A stretch of DNA of 64,000 nucleotides from positions 30,774,102-30,838,101 of the forward strand of contig CM061224.1 of assembly GCA_030844895.1 (NCBI GenBank). The letters are read 5' to 3'. The notes beneath the pieces were generated by a model that was not told where the DNA came from, ran no database searches, and saw only the letters and a list, made by a program, of their open reading frames with translations. Shown piece after piece: positions 10,453 through 22,104 of the stretch. Source of the DNA: Ambrosia x helenae. Lineage: Eukaryota; Streptophyta; Magnoliopsida; Asterales; Asteraceae. Both the position numbers and the translations under genes were made by a program. The first letter of the stretch is position 1, and every line of letters starts with the position of its first letter.

Positions 10453-11672
10453 CCTTATAAATAGTGGTCTTTTATTTGGTATATGAAACATATCAATGGA
10501 TAAAGTTCTCTCTTCCTTCATTCTTTTTTTCCATACATGATGTTTAGAGTCTTCTTCTCATGTTTATATAACTTGTATGTAGGTTGCTACTAGATTGTTA
10601 TTTTCCAACACGTTATTAGCACGAGTTTTCTTATTGCTCTTCGTTTTAGCAATCTTAATAATGCAGTCTTAAAATCGTATTTGAAGGGGTGCAAACAGGC
10701 TGAAAAGTATGATACATGAAGATCAAGTGGTGAAACCATGTATTACATGTTGTGAGCAAAACAAGATAGATTTAATGAAATCGACATTCCTTCTACCTGA
10801 CAAGTTATTAAATTTAAAATCATTAGTGCTAGGTTTGTTTTTAAAGTCACTTGATTCTTAGTTTCTTGCTTAAATACTATGTTTTACTTGTAATGTAAAC
10901 CACTGAGTTTTTACTATAATCACACATATACATACATTCATATTCTTTTCATGGCTAATTCTTTTATCATTAATTTTGGAGTTGTGTTTATATATAGTTA
11001 ATGAATTCGGATACTTTTGTAAACAAAATAATATTAAACCCACGAGATATGTAAAATTAACAAGTTGATAAATTTATATAAAAAATTTCTTGTCTAAAAT
11101 TTGTAGCAAAGACCATAGTTAAAAATACCTAGCACAAATGGTAATTAAGAATTTCATAGCAAAAACCGTGCATAAAAATCCATAAACAAACATTTTGTAG
11201 CAAATTATATAGCAAACATTTTGGTATTAAGTAAATACAACCTTTATTGCTTATAGTAAAATGTTTGTAAGTCATTTAGCGGTAAAATTGTCTTTTCTAT
11301 CTAAATCTTAAATTGTTGAAGAAATTAATTTAAAAATAATTATAAAATTTATGACAGAAGCCAAAACTCTAGCAAGGATGGGAATAAGACATCGCGCACA
11401 AAGTTTTCACTGGTTTATGAGGTTAGAGGATATTATGATAATTTTCATCTCAAGTTAAATTTTTTATTATTAGTCGACAACTGATTGGACCCAATGTTCA
11501 TAACCAATTTACTAAGATGAAATAATTGAAACACATCGGTTATTGAAATACCTTAATCGAAAGTTAAGGGAATGGCTCTAAACCCAATTGAGTCAAATAA
11601 AAACTTGTGCAAGCCATGAAAATCACCAACTGAAATTTTGTGGTCCCCGCCGCAATGCGCGGGCAACCCACT
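10453..11672. other. Old repeat debris ending in a Helitron 3' terminus
   Basis: No gene is seen. The left 160 bp look like the end of another LTR (TATA-like TTATAAATAG near 10456, then TTTTCCAACA near 10602-10611) followed by the CGTTATTAGCACGAG string often seen at the start of plant copia interiors. The middle is AT-rich with scattered GTAGCAAA-type strings. At 11648-11672 a GC-rich hairpin (CCCCGCCGCAATGCGCGGG) followed by CCCACT resembles a Helitron 3' end. Its final AG is found on the far side of element B, at 34977-34978. Confidence 0.6.
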
Positions 11673-12360
11673 TGTTAGGACAAAAAGGATTGGTGAAACC
11701 ACTTTTGCACCCTTAGTCTAATTCACTTCTGTCAAAATATTCTAAGTATAGAACTGCTGAAGAAGGAAGATCAAACTGCTGAAGAAGAGATTCCACAAGT
11801 ACTGATGAATAAAAGTCATCAGAAGTTCTGAAGTTCAAACCAGACATTTCTACTAAAGAACTACTGAAGACAAACTACTCATCAGTAGTTTGTCATTCAT
11901 CAGTACTTATGAGAAGATCTTTTCCACCGCCTTTTGTATCAGTAGTTTATTAGTTTAGTATTACTTTTACTTTATGTACAAGTTCCAAGACTGCAACTTG
12001 TTGCAACTTGTTTCTGAACTTGCTTTTTGGCAAGGTTCATGTATTTGTAAAGTCTATAAATAGAAGGGTTCATCCCTCTGTTTTAGACATTGATTTTTAA
12101 TACAGAAATCCTTCAAAGCATATTATTGTTATTTCCATTTCATATTTATTGAGAATCTGTCTAAGTGTTTCATTCTCATTCAATACTTAGATTCTCAATA
12201 AATACTTATCATTTATTAGTTTCTCAAACATCCAGGGGGAATAATAACTCCTGTTGATAAGTGTAGCTGTAAACTCATAACATTCCGCTGTGCTATCACT
12301 GATCAAGAACTTGCTAAACACCTAAGTGTTCACTAGCAAGTTCATACAAAAGAGCAATAC
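11673..12360 (+). repeat. 5' LTR of Sirevirus B, last 10 bp and PBS deleted
   Basis: Starts TGTTAGGACA; TATA box TATAAATAG at 12055-12063; internal CCAGGGGGA tract at 12232-12240. It matches the 3' LTR up to AGAGCAATAC and then passes directly into gag coding sequence. The final TGATCCAACA, the primer binding site and the start of gag are therefore missing. Confidence 0.95.
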
Positions 12361-12362
12361 GT

Positions 12363-14417
12363 CATAGATTTTTAAGGTCTTTACCTGAAAAATGGGAAAC
12401 ATACTCCATAGTCTTAAGATCTTCACCAGACTTTAGCTCCCTCACTCTTATAAAACTTCATGGGAGATTACTTACTTTTGAAAGAGAAATTGATCAAAAG
12501 AAAAAGTTACAAAGTTCTGGCAAAACTGCTGATGACTATCTACCAGGTAGTACAGCACTATTGGGACAAGACTCACCAACTTGTTCAAATAGTTTTGGAT
12601 CTTTTGACCATATTGACATAACTGCTGGGATCTCATCTGAAAGATCATTCCCAGGTTATAACAATAATGATTTTGGTCAAACTACTGATAACATGTGTTT
12701 TATCATGGATGATTTAAATAATTTCAGCAGTGATGACTTAGAAGAAATGGATATTTTGCACCAACTGGCCATGTTAAGTTTAAAAACAAATAAATTTTAC
12801 AAAAGGTCAGGAAGGAAGTTTCCAGGACTCAACAGTTCAACAAAAATTGGTTTTGACAAATCTAAACTTAGATGTCACAAGTGTCAAAAGTTGGGATACT
12901 TTGCTAGAGAGTGTAGAAGCTCTGGCTTTAACCAATCTCAGTCTGGAAACAATTTTAACCCCAATTATAATAGGAATAATGGAACACAAGGGAGTGCACA
13001 TTTTGTACAGGCACAAGCTCCACAACACCAATATGTGCCACAAGTACAATATGTACAGATGCCTGCTCAACAGATGCAGAGCCAACAATCAATCCCTCCC
13101 TTTCCAGCTGCTCAACAACCTCCGCAGCCTCAGCAACCCTCTCTACAAAGTTTATTTACTTCAGGGTATGTTGACTGGAGCAGTCTTCCTTTTGACACCA
13201 TAGAGTGTAATCCTGATGCAGACAACAAGATGTTTGACATCAACTGGGGAGAGCCTGACAATGGCAGAAAGAACTTTGCCTTAATGGCATTTGAGGGATG
13301 CACCTCAAAATCTGCCTTGTCACAGGTATCAAAAGAATCTTTGACAAAACTGTGTTCAAATTCTTGCAAAGAATCTTTTGCTCTCATAAGAGAGACTAAT
13401 GTGCACTTACAAGGAAAAGCAAATGACTCTGAGAGAAAATTCACTCAGATGAAATGTGATTTAGAAAGAAAACTTTCTGCAAAAACAAAAGAAGTTTCTA
13501 AATTAACTAACACTGTTATTGAAACCCAAGCACAAATTAAGATCATGATAAATGACCTAGGAAATGTCAGACAAGAGCTTGCTGAAACCAAGGTCACATG
13601 TGAAAAATGGGTTGAATCTTGTAAGGGGTACCAATTATTGCTAAACAAACAAAGTGCTTCAAATGTTAGGTTTGGCATAGGGTACAATCACACTGAAACA
13701 CCAACAGATTTTCCCCCCAAAACTACTGAAGATGGGAGAAAAATTGTTTCAGGTGAAACTTCTGAAGAGGAAGAATGCACATCTTTCCATGAGAACTTTC
13801 TAATAACTCACAAAGAAAGTTCTTCAGAAGTACTGATTAATTCTGACTTTAAGCTATCAGTAGTTTCAACTACATCAGGAGTTGAGAACCTGAAAACTAC
13901 TGATGACCTAAAACCAATCAATACAGTCAGAAACTTGTCTTTGAAAGAAAAGACAAAAGAATGTGAAATCTGTGGTCTGTTCAACCACAAGACAGAATTT
14001 TGCAGATACAGAAAAGGTATTCAGTACAACAAGAAAACTCAACAACTGGTTGTGGGAAAACAAATCAAAAATGATTTTGTAAAAATTTTTTCACCCAGGA
14101 AACAACAACCAGTAAAAACCTTTTCTCAGAAAAAGACAAAAACTCAACAAAGATCTTTTTCTCAAAATTCTCTTTTAGTAGTTAGACCTGAATCATCAGC
14201 AGTTTCACAAACTGCCGAGATTAAAGATCTCATAAACTTTGTACAACTACTGATGACCAAAGTTGATGGTGGTCCTCAAAAGGATACCACCATTGCTCTT
14301 AATGAAAAATCCATTGCCAAAAAGACATGGATTTCTCAACTTGGTCAAGAACAAACTGTAAATGTTCTCAAGAGCAAACCCAAAGCCAAACTGGCTTGGG
14401 TTCCTAAATCTAACTGA
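12363..14417 (+). CDS. gag of Sirevirus B, N-terminally truncated
   Basis: Open from the deletion junction at 12363 to the stop at 14415-14417. The first residues (HRFLRSLPEKWETY) match the middle of the Gag capsid-like region (UBN2-type) seen complete in element D, so about 190 N-terminal residues are missing. The rest is intact: a CCHC knuckle CHKCQKLGYFARECR (about 12871-12915), Q/P-rich linker, probable coiled coil (about 13320-13650), a second knuckle CEICGLFNHKTEFC (about 13960-14001) and the C-terminus WVPKSN. An internal ATG-like start at 12561 is unlikely to be original. Pol follows one frame back (-1). Confidence 0.85.
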   Translation, partial: HRFLRSLPEKWETYSIVLRSSPDFSSLTLIKLHGRLLTFEREIDQKKKLQSSGKTADDYLPGSTALLGQDSPTCSNSFGSFDHIDITAGISSERSFPGYNNNDFGQTTDNMCFIMDDLNNFSSDDLEEMDILHQLAMLSLKTNKFYKRSGRKFPGLNSSTKIGFDKSKLRCHKCQKLGYFARECRSSGFNQSQSGNNFNPNYNRNNGTQGSAHFVQAQAPQHQYVPQVQYVQMPAQQMQSQQSIPPFPAAQQPPQPQQPSLQSLFTSGYVDWSSLPFDTIECNPDADNKMFDINWGEPDNGRKNFALMAFEGCTSKSALSQVSKESLTKLCSNSCKESFALIRETNVHLQGKANDSERKFTQMKCDLERKLSAKTKEVSKLTNTVIETQAQIKIMINDLGNVRQELAETKVTCEKWVESCKGYQLLLNKQSASNVRFGIGYNHTETPTDFPPKTTEDGRKIVSGETSEEEECTSFHENFLITHKESSSEVLINSDFKLSVVSTTSGVENLKTTDDLKPINTVRNLSLKEKTKECEICGLFNHKTEFCRYRKGIQYNKKTQQLVVGKQIKNDFVKIFSPRKQQPVKTFSQKKTKTQQRSFSQNSLLVVRPESSAVSQTAEIKDLINFVQLLMTKVDGGPQKDTTIALNEKSIAKKTWISQLGQEQTVNVLKSKPKAKLAWVPKSN

Positions 14418-16865
14418 TTTGCTACCTTGTGCAGAGAGTTTCCAGAGGCTTAAATAGCATTTGGTATGTAGACAGTGGAGGCTCAATGCACATGACAGGA
14501 TGCAGATACCTGATAAACAATTTTATCAGTCAAAGAGATGGATCTGCATCCTTTGGGAACAATGCTAAGGGATATGTGCTAGGACATGGCAATGTCTCCT
14601 CTGGCAAAATACAGTTTGACAAGGTCAATCTGGGTGAAAACCTTGAGTACAACTTGCTTAGTGTGTCACAAATGTGTAATAAAGGATATTCTTCCTTTTT
14701 TACAAAGACAACATGCAAGATCATATCACCAGAAGGCCAGAAGTTGATAGAGAAGATCATTGAAGATCACACTTTGTTAATAGCCAAAAGATGTGGCAAT
14801 GTCTATGAGTGGACATTGAAAAAGACAAAGTACTGAACAACACTGCATGCTTCTTCTCAAAGGCATCAACTTCAGAAACTGATCTCTGGTACAGGAGACT
14901 TGGCCATGTGAACTTTAAAACCATAAATAAAGTCACAAAAATGGGCTTGGTCAGAGGTCTACCCTTAAAAGTATACCAGTGTCAAGAACACTGTGTATCC
15001 TGTTTAAAGGGAAAACAGCATAAGTCCTCCTATAAGTCTATTGAAGAATCAAAAACAACTGCATGTCTTCAACTACTCCATATGGACTTATTTGGGCCTG
15101 TAAAAATTATGAGCCTTGGTAAGAAGAAGTACTGCTTAGTCATCATTGATGACTACTCAAGATTTACATGGGTATTCTTCTTATTTTCCAAGGATGAGGC
15201 TGCTGAAATCATCAAGTTCTTCATTCTACAAGTAGAGAAGAAATACTCTCTACCTGTCAAAACCATTAGAAGTGATAATGGGACAGAGTTCAGGAACAAA
15301 ACTCTAGATGAATTCTGTGTGTCTAAAGGGATTATTAGACAATTCAGTGTTCCCAGAACTCCTGAACAAAATGGTGTGGTAGAAAGGAAGAACAGAACTT
15401 TAATAGAAGGAGCAAGAATAATGTTAGCTGATTCTGGCCTACCATTATACTTTTGGGAAGAACTGCCTATGAAGTTCTTCATGGCATGAAGCCCCATATC
15501 TCCTTTTTCAGGGCTTTTGGGTGTCAATGTTTCATCTTGAACATTAAGGAATCTATTTCAAAGTTTGCTGCCAAAGTTGATTCAGGTTACTTTCTTGGTT
15601 ATTCTTCAACTTGAAAAGCCTACAAGGTTTTTAACTCAAGAACCAGGATAGTAGAAGAAACACTGAATGTCAAGTTCAATGAGTCAAAACACACTCTCAT
15701 TCCAGCACATCCTGCTGAACTTTTTGACCTTGACAGCTTCCATTTTGGACCTGAAAAGACGGTCACTTCATCCAAACCTACTTATTATGGTGATCAAAGG
15801 TTTGATGATGAGGACCCAGCACCATGGACTCCTCAAACAGTCATTAAGTCAACTTCAAAACCATCAGAAGTTTCACAAACTTCTGATTCAACAAATACTG
15901 AGGAACAAACTCAAACATCTGCTTCAGCACCTACAACTACTGAAGATATTGAAACTGCTGAACCAGATATAATAGACCTCAGTAGTTTGTTTGAAGAACA
16001 TGAGCCACCAACACCTGTCAGTGGTTTACAACAACTGATCGAACACAAAGACCATCCACTTGATCAAATCATGGGTGATATTGCATCAGGTGTTCTTACA
16101 AGAAACCAGCTTTCCAACTTTTGTCTCTTCTCAGCATTTATTTCACAGTTGGAACCAAAGAAGTACCAGGAAGCCCTCAAAGACAACAATTGGGTGCAAG
16201 CAATGCAAGATGAATTGCTTCAATTCAACAAGCAACAGGTTTGGGAAATCTGTCCCTTACCACCAAACAAGCAACCAATTGGCACAAGATGGGTTTTCAG
16301 GAACAAACAAGATGAAGCTGGTATTATAATAAAGAACAAGGAAAGACTGGTAGTACAAGGTTACTCTCAAGAAGAAGGAATTAACTATGATGAAACCTTT
16401 GCTCCAGCTACAAGGCTTGAAGCCATCAGGTTATTTCTGGCCTATGCCATTTCCAACAAAATAAAAGTTTATCAAATGGATGTTAAGAGTGCATTTTTGT
16501 ATGGAAAGATAAAAGAGGAAGTGTATGTTTGTCAGCCACCTGGGTTTGAGGATCCTTCTCATCCTGAGTGGGTGTACAAACTAGACAAAGCTCTTTATGG
16601 GCTCAAACAGGCTCCAAGAGCCTGTATGACACACTTTCAACCTTTTTACTCAAAAATAACTTCACAAGAGGTGCCATTGATAAAACTCTTTTCATAAAAC
16701 ATGTTGGAAATCATGTCTTACTTGTTCAAATATATGTTGATGATATCATTTTTGGGTCAACAAACACAAAATTGTGTGATGAATTTAAGAAACTCATGCA
16801 ATCAAAATTTGAGATGAGTACAATGGGAGAACTGCAGTACTTTCTGGGACTGCGGATTAAACAAC
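14414..16865 (+). pseudogene. pol of Sirevirus B, 5' part (protease to RT), broken
   Basis: The pol frame opens at 14414, overlapping the gag stop by one codon in the -1 frame. Protease motif WYVDSGGSMHMTG is at about 14462-14500. A one-base loss near 14807 shifts frame. In the next frame the pre-integrase motif reads WYRRLGH, where A has WHRRLGH, so a zinc ligand is lost. The integrase core residues (MDLFGP, RSDNGTEF, NGVVERKNR) are present. A deletion of about 61 bp near 15455 truncates the frame; a TGA lies near 15612. RT starts near 16280; a one-base loss near 16624 shifts it again before YVDDIIFGS (about 16733-16759). The gene is then cut at 16865 by element D. Confidence 0.88.
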
Positions 16866-17574
16866 TGTTAGGATCTGAGTTTGATTGTTTTGATTGTTTA
16901 ACTAAATATGGTAATAATGAAATGAAAATAGAATGAAAGTGCAGGGGAATAATAAACTGTTAATCAAAACAAGAGAGTAAATGTTTTCAGATCGAAAGCT
17001 TTCATTTATCTAAAAGTTTACAATCGTACAATTACTCCCCCTCAGCCTGATCACACAGTTGTTTGTCTGAGAGAATGTTTGTGTGTGTGATGCAATAGAA
17101 CAGTACAAGCACTGTTCTATTTATAGACAGACTCAAAGCACTGATGACCTAAGCTGACGTCACCTAAGACAGTGACCTCTAACAGAATAACAAACATAAA
17201 ACATCTGCCTATTACAAACTACTGTTACATTGAAAGCACTGATAGTAAACATCTGTTGTAGATAAACTCTGATGGTCTTGTATCCACTGCTGGAGCCTAA
17301 GTGCTGTTGGTTCCAGCAGTCCTTTGGTCTTCAGTACTTGTTTCAGCAGTTGTTCTTTATCAGACCTTTGGTCAGCAGTTGTTCTTCATCAGTTGTTTGT
17401 TCAGCAGTCCTTTGTATCAGCAGTTGTTAAGCAGTTGTTTGGATAGAACAGTTGTTAGAGTCAACAGTCTTTTGGGAGAAGTATGTTGTAAAGACTGTTT
17501 ATTCAAAGGATCAAACTGTTAGCATATTTTGGCTTTCTAATCATCTATTCTTCTCCAGGTCAGCAGACCCAACA
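16866..17574 (-). repeat. 3' LTR of Sirevirus D
   Basis: On the minus strand it starts TGTTGGGTCTGC and ends CAGATCCTAACA. TATAAATAG lies at 17117-17125 (minus) and the palindrome TGACGTCA at 17155-17162, about 30 bp upstream of the TATA. U3 is crowded with CAGTTGTT / AACAACTG-type strings (17290-17520). The GAGGGGGAGTAAT tract lies at about 17033-17045. Confidence 0.96.
17117..17162 (-). promoter_or_regulatory. LTR promoter of D: TGACGTCA plus TATA box
   Basis: The perfect palindrome TGACGTCA (17155-17162) is the core binding site of plant bZIP factors of the TGA type. It is about 30 bp upstream of TATAAATAG read on the minus strand. The same pair is in the other LTR (29035-29042 with TATA at 28997-29005). 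This arrangement is expected of a regulated RNA polymerase II promoter; activity is inferred. Confidence 0.65.
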
Positions 17575-17585
17575 ATCTCCCCCTA
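17575..17585 (-). other. Polypurine tract of element D
   Basis: On the minus strand CTAGGGGGAGAT immediately precedes the 3' LTR, matching the tract of A and B (CAGGGGGAGAT) in core and spacing. Confidence 0.9.
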
Positions 17586-17614
17586 GAACAGATGATGCCA
17601 AAACTCAGCTTTAT

Positions 17615-20600
17615 TTATTGATCTTTATTCCTCATCAGACTTTCTCTGATTTGACCTTTGAATTGTAATTCAAAGTTCAGAGCAAACAAGTCTTCTTCAT
17701 CTCTTTCTAGGTCCAGATTTAGCAATGTTTGGTGATCTTCTGCACATAGGCTGTAAGCATCATCCATGTTGATCTTCTGAACCCTTCCATCTGACCTGAG
17801 CAATGTCAATTCATGGTTGTCTTTGTTGACTTTCCACTTTAGAATTTTTGAGTTAGTGGATTTGCTGAGCTGAAGTTTTATTCTTGATGAGTTGGGTGAA
17901 GGTGGTCTTCCAATGAGTTCTCTAAGCTTCTCTGTTGTAGGATCAGAGAAGAAATGGACTTGATTGAAGAGCCTTCCTTGATGAATGTATCAGCAAACTT
18001 TCTTTGATCTTCCTCTGACATTTCCTTCTGCTTCTTGAACTGTCTTCTTGCAGCAGTTGTTAGATCAGCGGTTTCAAGTAAGCTGTCCAAATTAAAGGTC
18101 TGTTGGGGTCTCTTCATCATTGGCTCATCAGTGTAAACTGGTTTTCTTGGTAGGCTGGGATCCTTCTTTCTGTTTTCTTCCAGACTTTTTTATGTTTCAA
18201 CCAACCTAAGCTCAGACCATCTTGAAACTGACCTCATCTCCCCATAGTTTGCAGCTACAATCTCTTGCCTCATCCTTTTGAACTTCAAGGCTTTGACTGG
18301 GTCTCTACCTTTGCCAAAGTTAGGAGTAGAGACTTTAGCCTTGGGGTCTTTGGCCATTTCTTCAATTCTGATGAGTTCTTCTCTTAAAGCATGTGTGGTC
18401 CAACCATTGAACTGCTTCTTGGTTGCTTTGTAAGGCTTGGTTGCCATAATCTGTTCCAAAAGAGAATCCCTTACCTCCTTTTCCAAATCAACACTGAGAG
18501 GCATGGAGGACATGGAATTGCTCAGGGTCTTAGCAAAGTCTTCAATCCTTCTGAGTTTGCTAAGCTCTGCTGAATGGATGCCCTGAGTAGTCCTGTCATC
18601 CTTCCCTTTGCATTTCTCCTTAATGATGGCATCCACCTGTTCACCCTTGTATTTCAGATATTTATCAAGGTTGAGGGGAACAGGGAAGTTTGGGAGAGAT
18701 GGGAAGGATCTTTCTGATGGCTGTTCAGTATTGTAGAAGGATTGTTATTCCCCTTGAGTAGATCAAGTTCAAGGGGATACTGAACAACCAATGGTGTAAT
18801 GGTTGGTGGTGGTCTATGGGATCTGAACTTGGAAGTGTGTGGTGAGAATGATGTGATTGGAATAGCTGTGATGGGAGGAGTGGATTGTGCAGTTGAGATG
18901 GTGTTTGGTGATGTGTGTATGTTTTCATCATGTACAACAAAGGTTGATTTTCTCTTCCTTGTGTACATGATTTTAGGTGATGGTGATTTGGTAGCAGTGG
19001 TTGGATTAACATCTGTTGGCCTTTTAGTAGGTCCAGCAGATGTTTGGGATTTAGCTGGCGATGTAGGTTTGGTGGTTGTATGTTCAGGTATGTCTGTTGG
19101 TTTGGGTATGTTTGTTGGTTTGGGTACAGTGGTTTGGGTAGCAGTGTTTTGGGTAGTTTCAGTGTTTTGGGTGGCAGTGGTTTCAGTAGCAGTGGTTTTG
19201 TCAACAGAGGTGTTTAACTTAAATGGTGGTTTTCTAAGATGCTTAGCAGGTCTTTTCATCCTTTTAGAGGATCCCACATCTTCAGTTTCCAGCTGTTGTT
19301 TCTTCTTGAGTTCAACCAATGATTCTGTTTTAACTTCCAAGGTGTCAGCTCTTTTCTGTTTTTCTTGAGCAGCCTTTTCAGCTTCTACATTTGCAGAATC
19401 ATCTACTGCTTTATTCTTCTCAGTGGTTTGTTGTGGTGGTGCTGTTGGTGTTGCTTGTTGTTGTTGTTGTGGAGCTGATTTGGTAGACTCTGGTTTCTTG
19501 GCAGACTTGGCTTGGCCTTTTTGAGAAGGAGGACAACCAAAAGGATCTAGTTTTGGTAGCCTATCTCTGCCACTCTCCCCCTTTTTGGCATCATCAGCGT
19601 GAAAGCATCATCAGTTTCATCCCTGAGGATGGTGGTAGGGGCAGAGCCAGTAGTCTTCAGCACGTGGTCCTTGATGGCTTTAATATCAGCATGGGTATCT
19701 TTGTACCTTGCATCTACCATATTCCTGATCTCAGCCATGTAAGTCTCATGTGTCTGATAAGCCAGTTTTCTGTGAGCTATGATGATGGGGGAAACTGATT
19801 TCCATAAGTCACTGGCTATATCAGCTGTTGATGGTTGACTCTTGGAAAGGTCTGCAATAGAGCTCAGTATAAGCTTGACATCAGATTTGATGTCAGCTAC
19901 AGAGGTTTCAATTACAGAAACTCTGTCCGTCAATTCTTGGTATTTTGACCCATCTCCTAAGTTAATAGGATCATCTGAGTCCCTACCAGTGGTTGTTCTA
20001 CCTGATTCAGTCCTAATAGGTGAATCAGATGCCCCTTTTTCTTGGTACTGGGGACTTCCAACTGTTTTTGGAGACACTATAGTGGCTTCAACAGTTGTTG
20101 CCTTCAAGGGAGTCTTAGCTATGTAATCACTGTCCTGATGTGAGACAGTGGTCTCTACATCAGTAGTGGCTGCTCCACTTGAAAACTCACCTAGAGTTTC
20201 ATTGAACTCAGGTGGTGTAACCTCCTTTTCTGTTTGTGGGATAGCAGATTGTATATTCTCAGGAACAGTCACTTGTTGGAGTATACTCTCAGTGACAGGT
20301 GGAAGAGAGGAACTGGGATCTTCCTGAGATTTTTCAATTGCCTCAAACAGAGGTTGCATAGTTTGTGGGACATGATGTGATGGTGAAGGTGGAGGAGTAA
20401 CAAGAGAATTAGCCCTGGGAGAGGGGCTTGTGAACATTTGGTCAAGTGACTCAAATGTATCATGATGTGTGTCCCCTTGGCTTACAACATGATCCTTTTA
20501 AGAGGATTCATGAGGAGTTTGGTCAGGTGAAGGTATATCCAACTGTTGTGAGGAAGTAACAACAGTGGTTTCAGGTTGCTTTTGTTGTGCAACAGAGGTT

Positions 20601-21547
20601 TCTTCTGGTACCTCAACATCCAGAAGCCTCATTTGTGGTTGAGTGGTGGTTTTTGTGGATGGATGTTTCTTTTTGGAAGTGGCTGGTGTGGGTTTCACAG
20701 CACTGGATGTAGTGCCATGATCACCAGGAGCAGTGGGCTCAACAACAGAGGTTTTGACAACAGTTGTTGTCTTTGTCCTCTTTGTTTGTGTTTTAGAAAC
20801 TTTTGACACTTTAGACACTTTTTCTTGGGTGTTGCCACCCAGCATTCTTGTGAAAGTTTCATCAGTTAAGCTTTTCATTTGCATAGCATCACCCTTTTTG
20901 AAAACTTTTTCAGGTAAGACTTTTTGTAAGATTACACTAAGAATTCTTGGGTAAATAAGAAAAGCATTGTTTGACCCAGACTTGACTGCTTTCACATTTG
21001 ATACCAAGTCCATGAACAATCCCTGGGAAAGATTGAAGTCAGAGTTTGACAACATGGCATAACCCAGATATTGCATCCTTAATGGAATTTCATTAAAGGA
21101 TGTGGACTTAGCAGAGACACAAAGAAGAAGAGTATGGAAGAAAAATTTCATGACTGGAGGGAAAAACTTTTTGAAAAGAGTTGATCCAGTCATCTGACCA
21201 TCATACCCTCTTTCTTGGAACTCAGTGTGAAGCTCTGTTTTAGTAAAAGAATCCTTACCTGCCAGGTCATTCAGTGTGAAGGTTGTGGATATGGTTTCAG
21301 GGGTAATGACAATACTGGTTTCTCCAATTTTGGAAATAATGGAAGTAGGCTTTTTGTCTTGGAGTAGAAACTCAGCATTCAACCAAAATTCTTGGAGTGT
21401 ATCAAGATAAATGGGGGCGTTAGCGGTTAAGATGGGTAAGTATTTGGAGTTTAGAAAAATGTCAATGGTGGAATGGAATGAGGCGTTGTCATCTGTTTTA
21501 ATCAGATAGGGGAGACAATTGTGGGTGGCTTTAGCTTGAAGGTCCAT
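17615..21547 (-). pseudogene. aORF (env-like position) of Sirevirus D
   Basis: One long downstream ORF of about 1300 codons, starting MDLQAKATHN at 21547, now broken. Open pieces are 21547-20498 and 20437-19547 (same frame, separated by one TAA), then 19585-18654, 18690-18190, 18187 to about 17945, and the C-terminus ending at 17615. Frame changes lie at about 19580 (exactly in an A5G5 tract) and near 18660 and 17945. The N-terminal 230 residues match B's aORF: LQEFWLNAEF, LLLCVSAKSTSFNE and NAFLIYPRIL correspond to LNEFWANAET, IIMCLSPKTGSYDQ and KKFLLYPRFI. A Pro/Thr/Ser-rich middle and probable coiled coils follow. Function unknown; no membrane segment is evident. Confidence 0.85.
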
Positions 21548-22104
21548 TGTAATGGATTTCGAGAGTGAAGATGATTGAAATTTGATGGAGGGTTTGAGAA
21601 TGAAGAAGGCAGTTTTCAGTATTTTGAATACAATGAGACAGTGTAACGTCTGTTGTGATAAAACAGGGTTTTTATAGGCTCAATGAAACCGCTGATGTGG
21701 CCAAACCTCTGCTTATATGAGCAGACGTGGCAATCATCTGATGGATGAAACATCTGGTGGAGAACAGCTGTTTTTGTCAAACCACTGATACAAACAGCTG
21801 ATGGAACCAATTTTTTTATTTTTTTTAATTTTTTTATATATATATATATATAGATAGAGTATAAATATATAAGGAAACAGTTGTTTTATCTGAACAGAGG
21901 TTCTGAAACAGATTTTTCAACTAACAGTTGTTTTATCTAATCAGATGTTTTGAAACAGATTTTTCAACCAACAGTGGATATGAATGAAACAGTGGTTGTT
22001 TTATCTGATCAGATGTTACAAACAGATTTTTCAACCAAACAGCTATTTGAAAGAAATTTGATTTTCTGAAACATTTTATTATGATTTATTGAAAATTTAT
22101 TTGT
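21548..22104 (-). repeat. pol-aORF spacer of D, AT-rich and motif-rich
   Basis: No ORF. It holds a T-rich run and (TA)n at about 21810-21855, then several AACAGTTGTT, CAGAGGTT, CAGATGTT and CAGTGGTT strings between 21875 and 22035. These are variants of the family motif ACAGNNGTT that also fills the LTR. Confidence 0.85.

Noticed and set aside
18391..20126. Plus-strand ORFs at 18391, 18799, 19553 and 19842
   Set aside because: They are antisense shadows of the D aORF, which has the conserved motifs, correct position and orientation.
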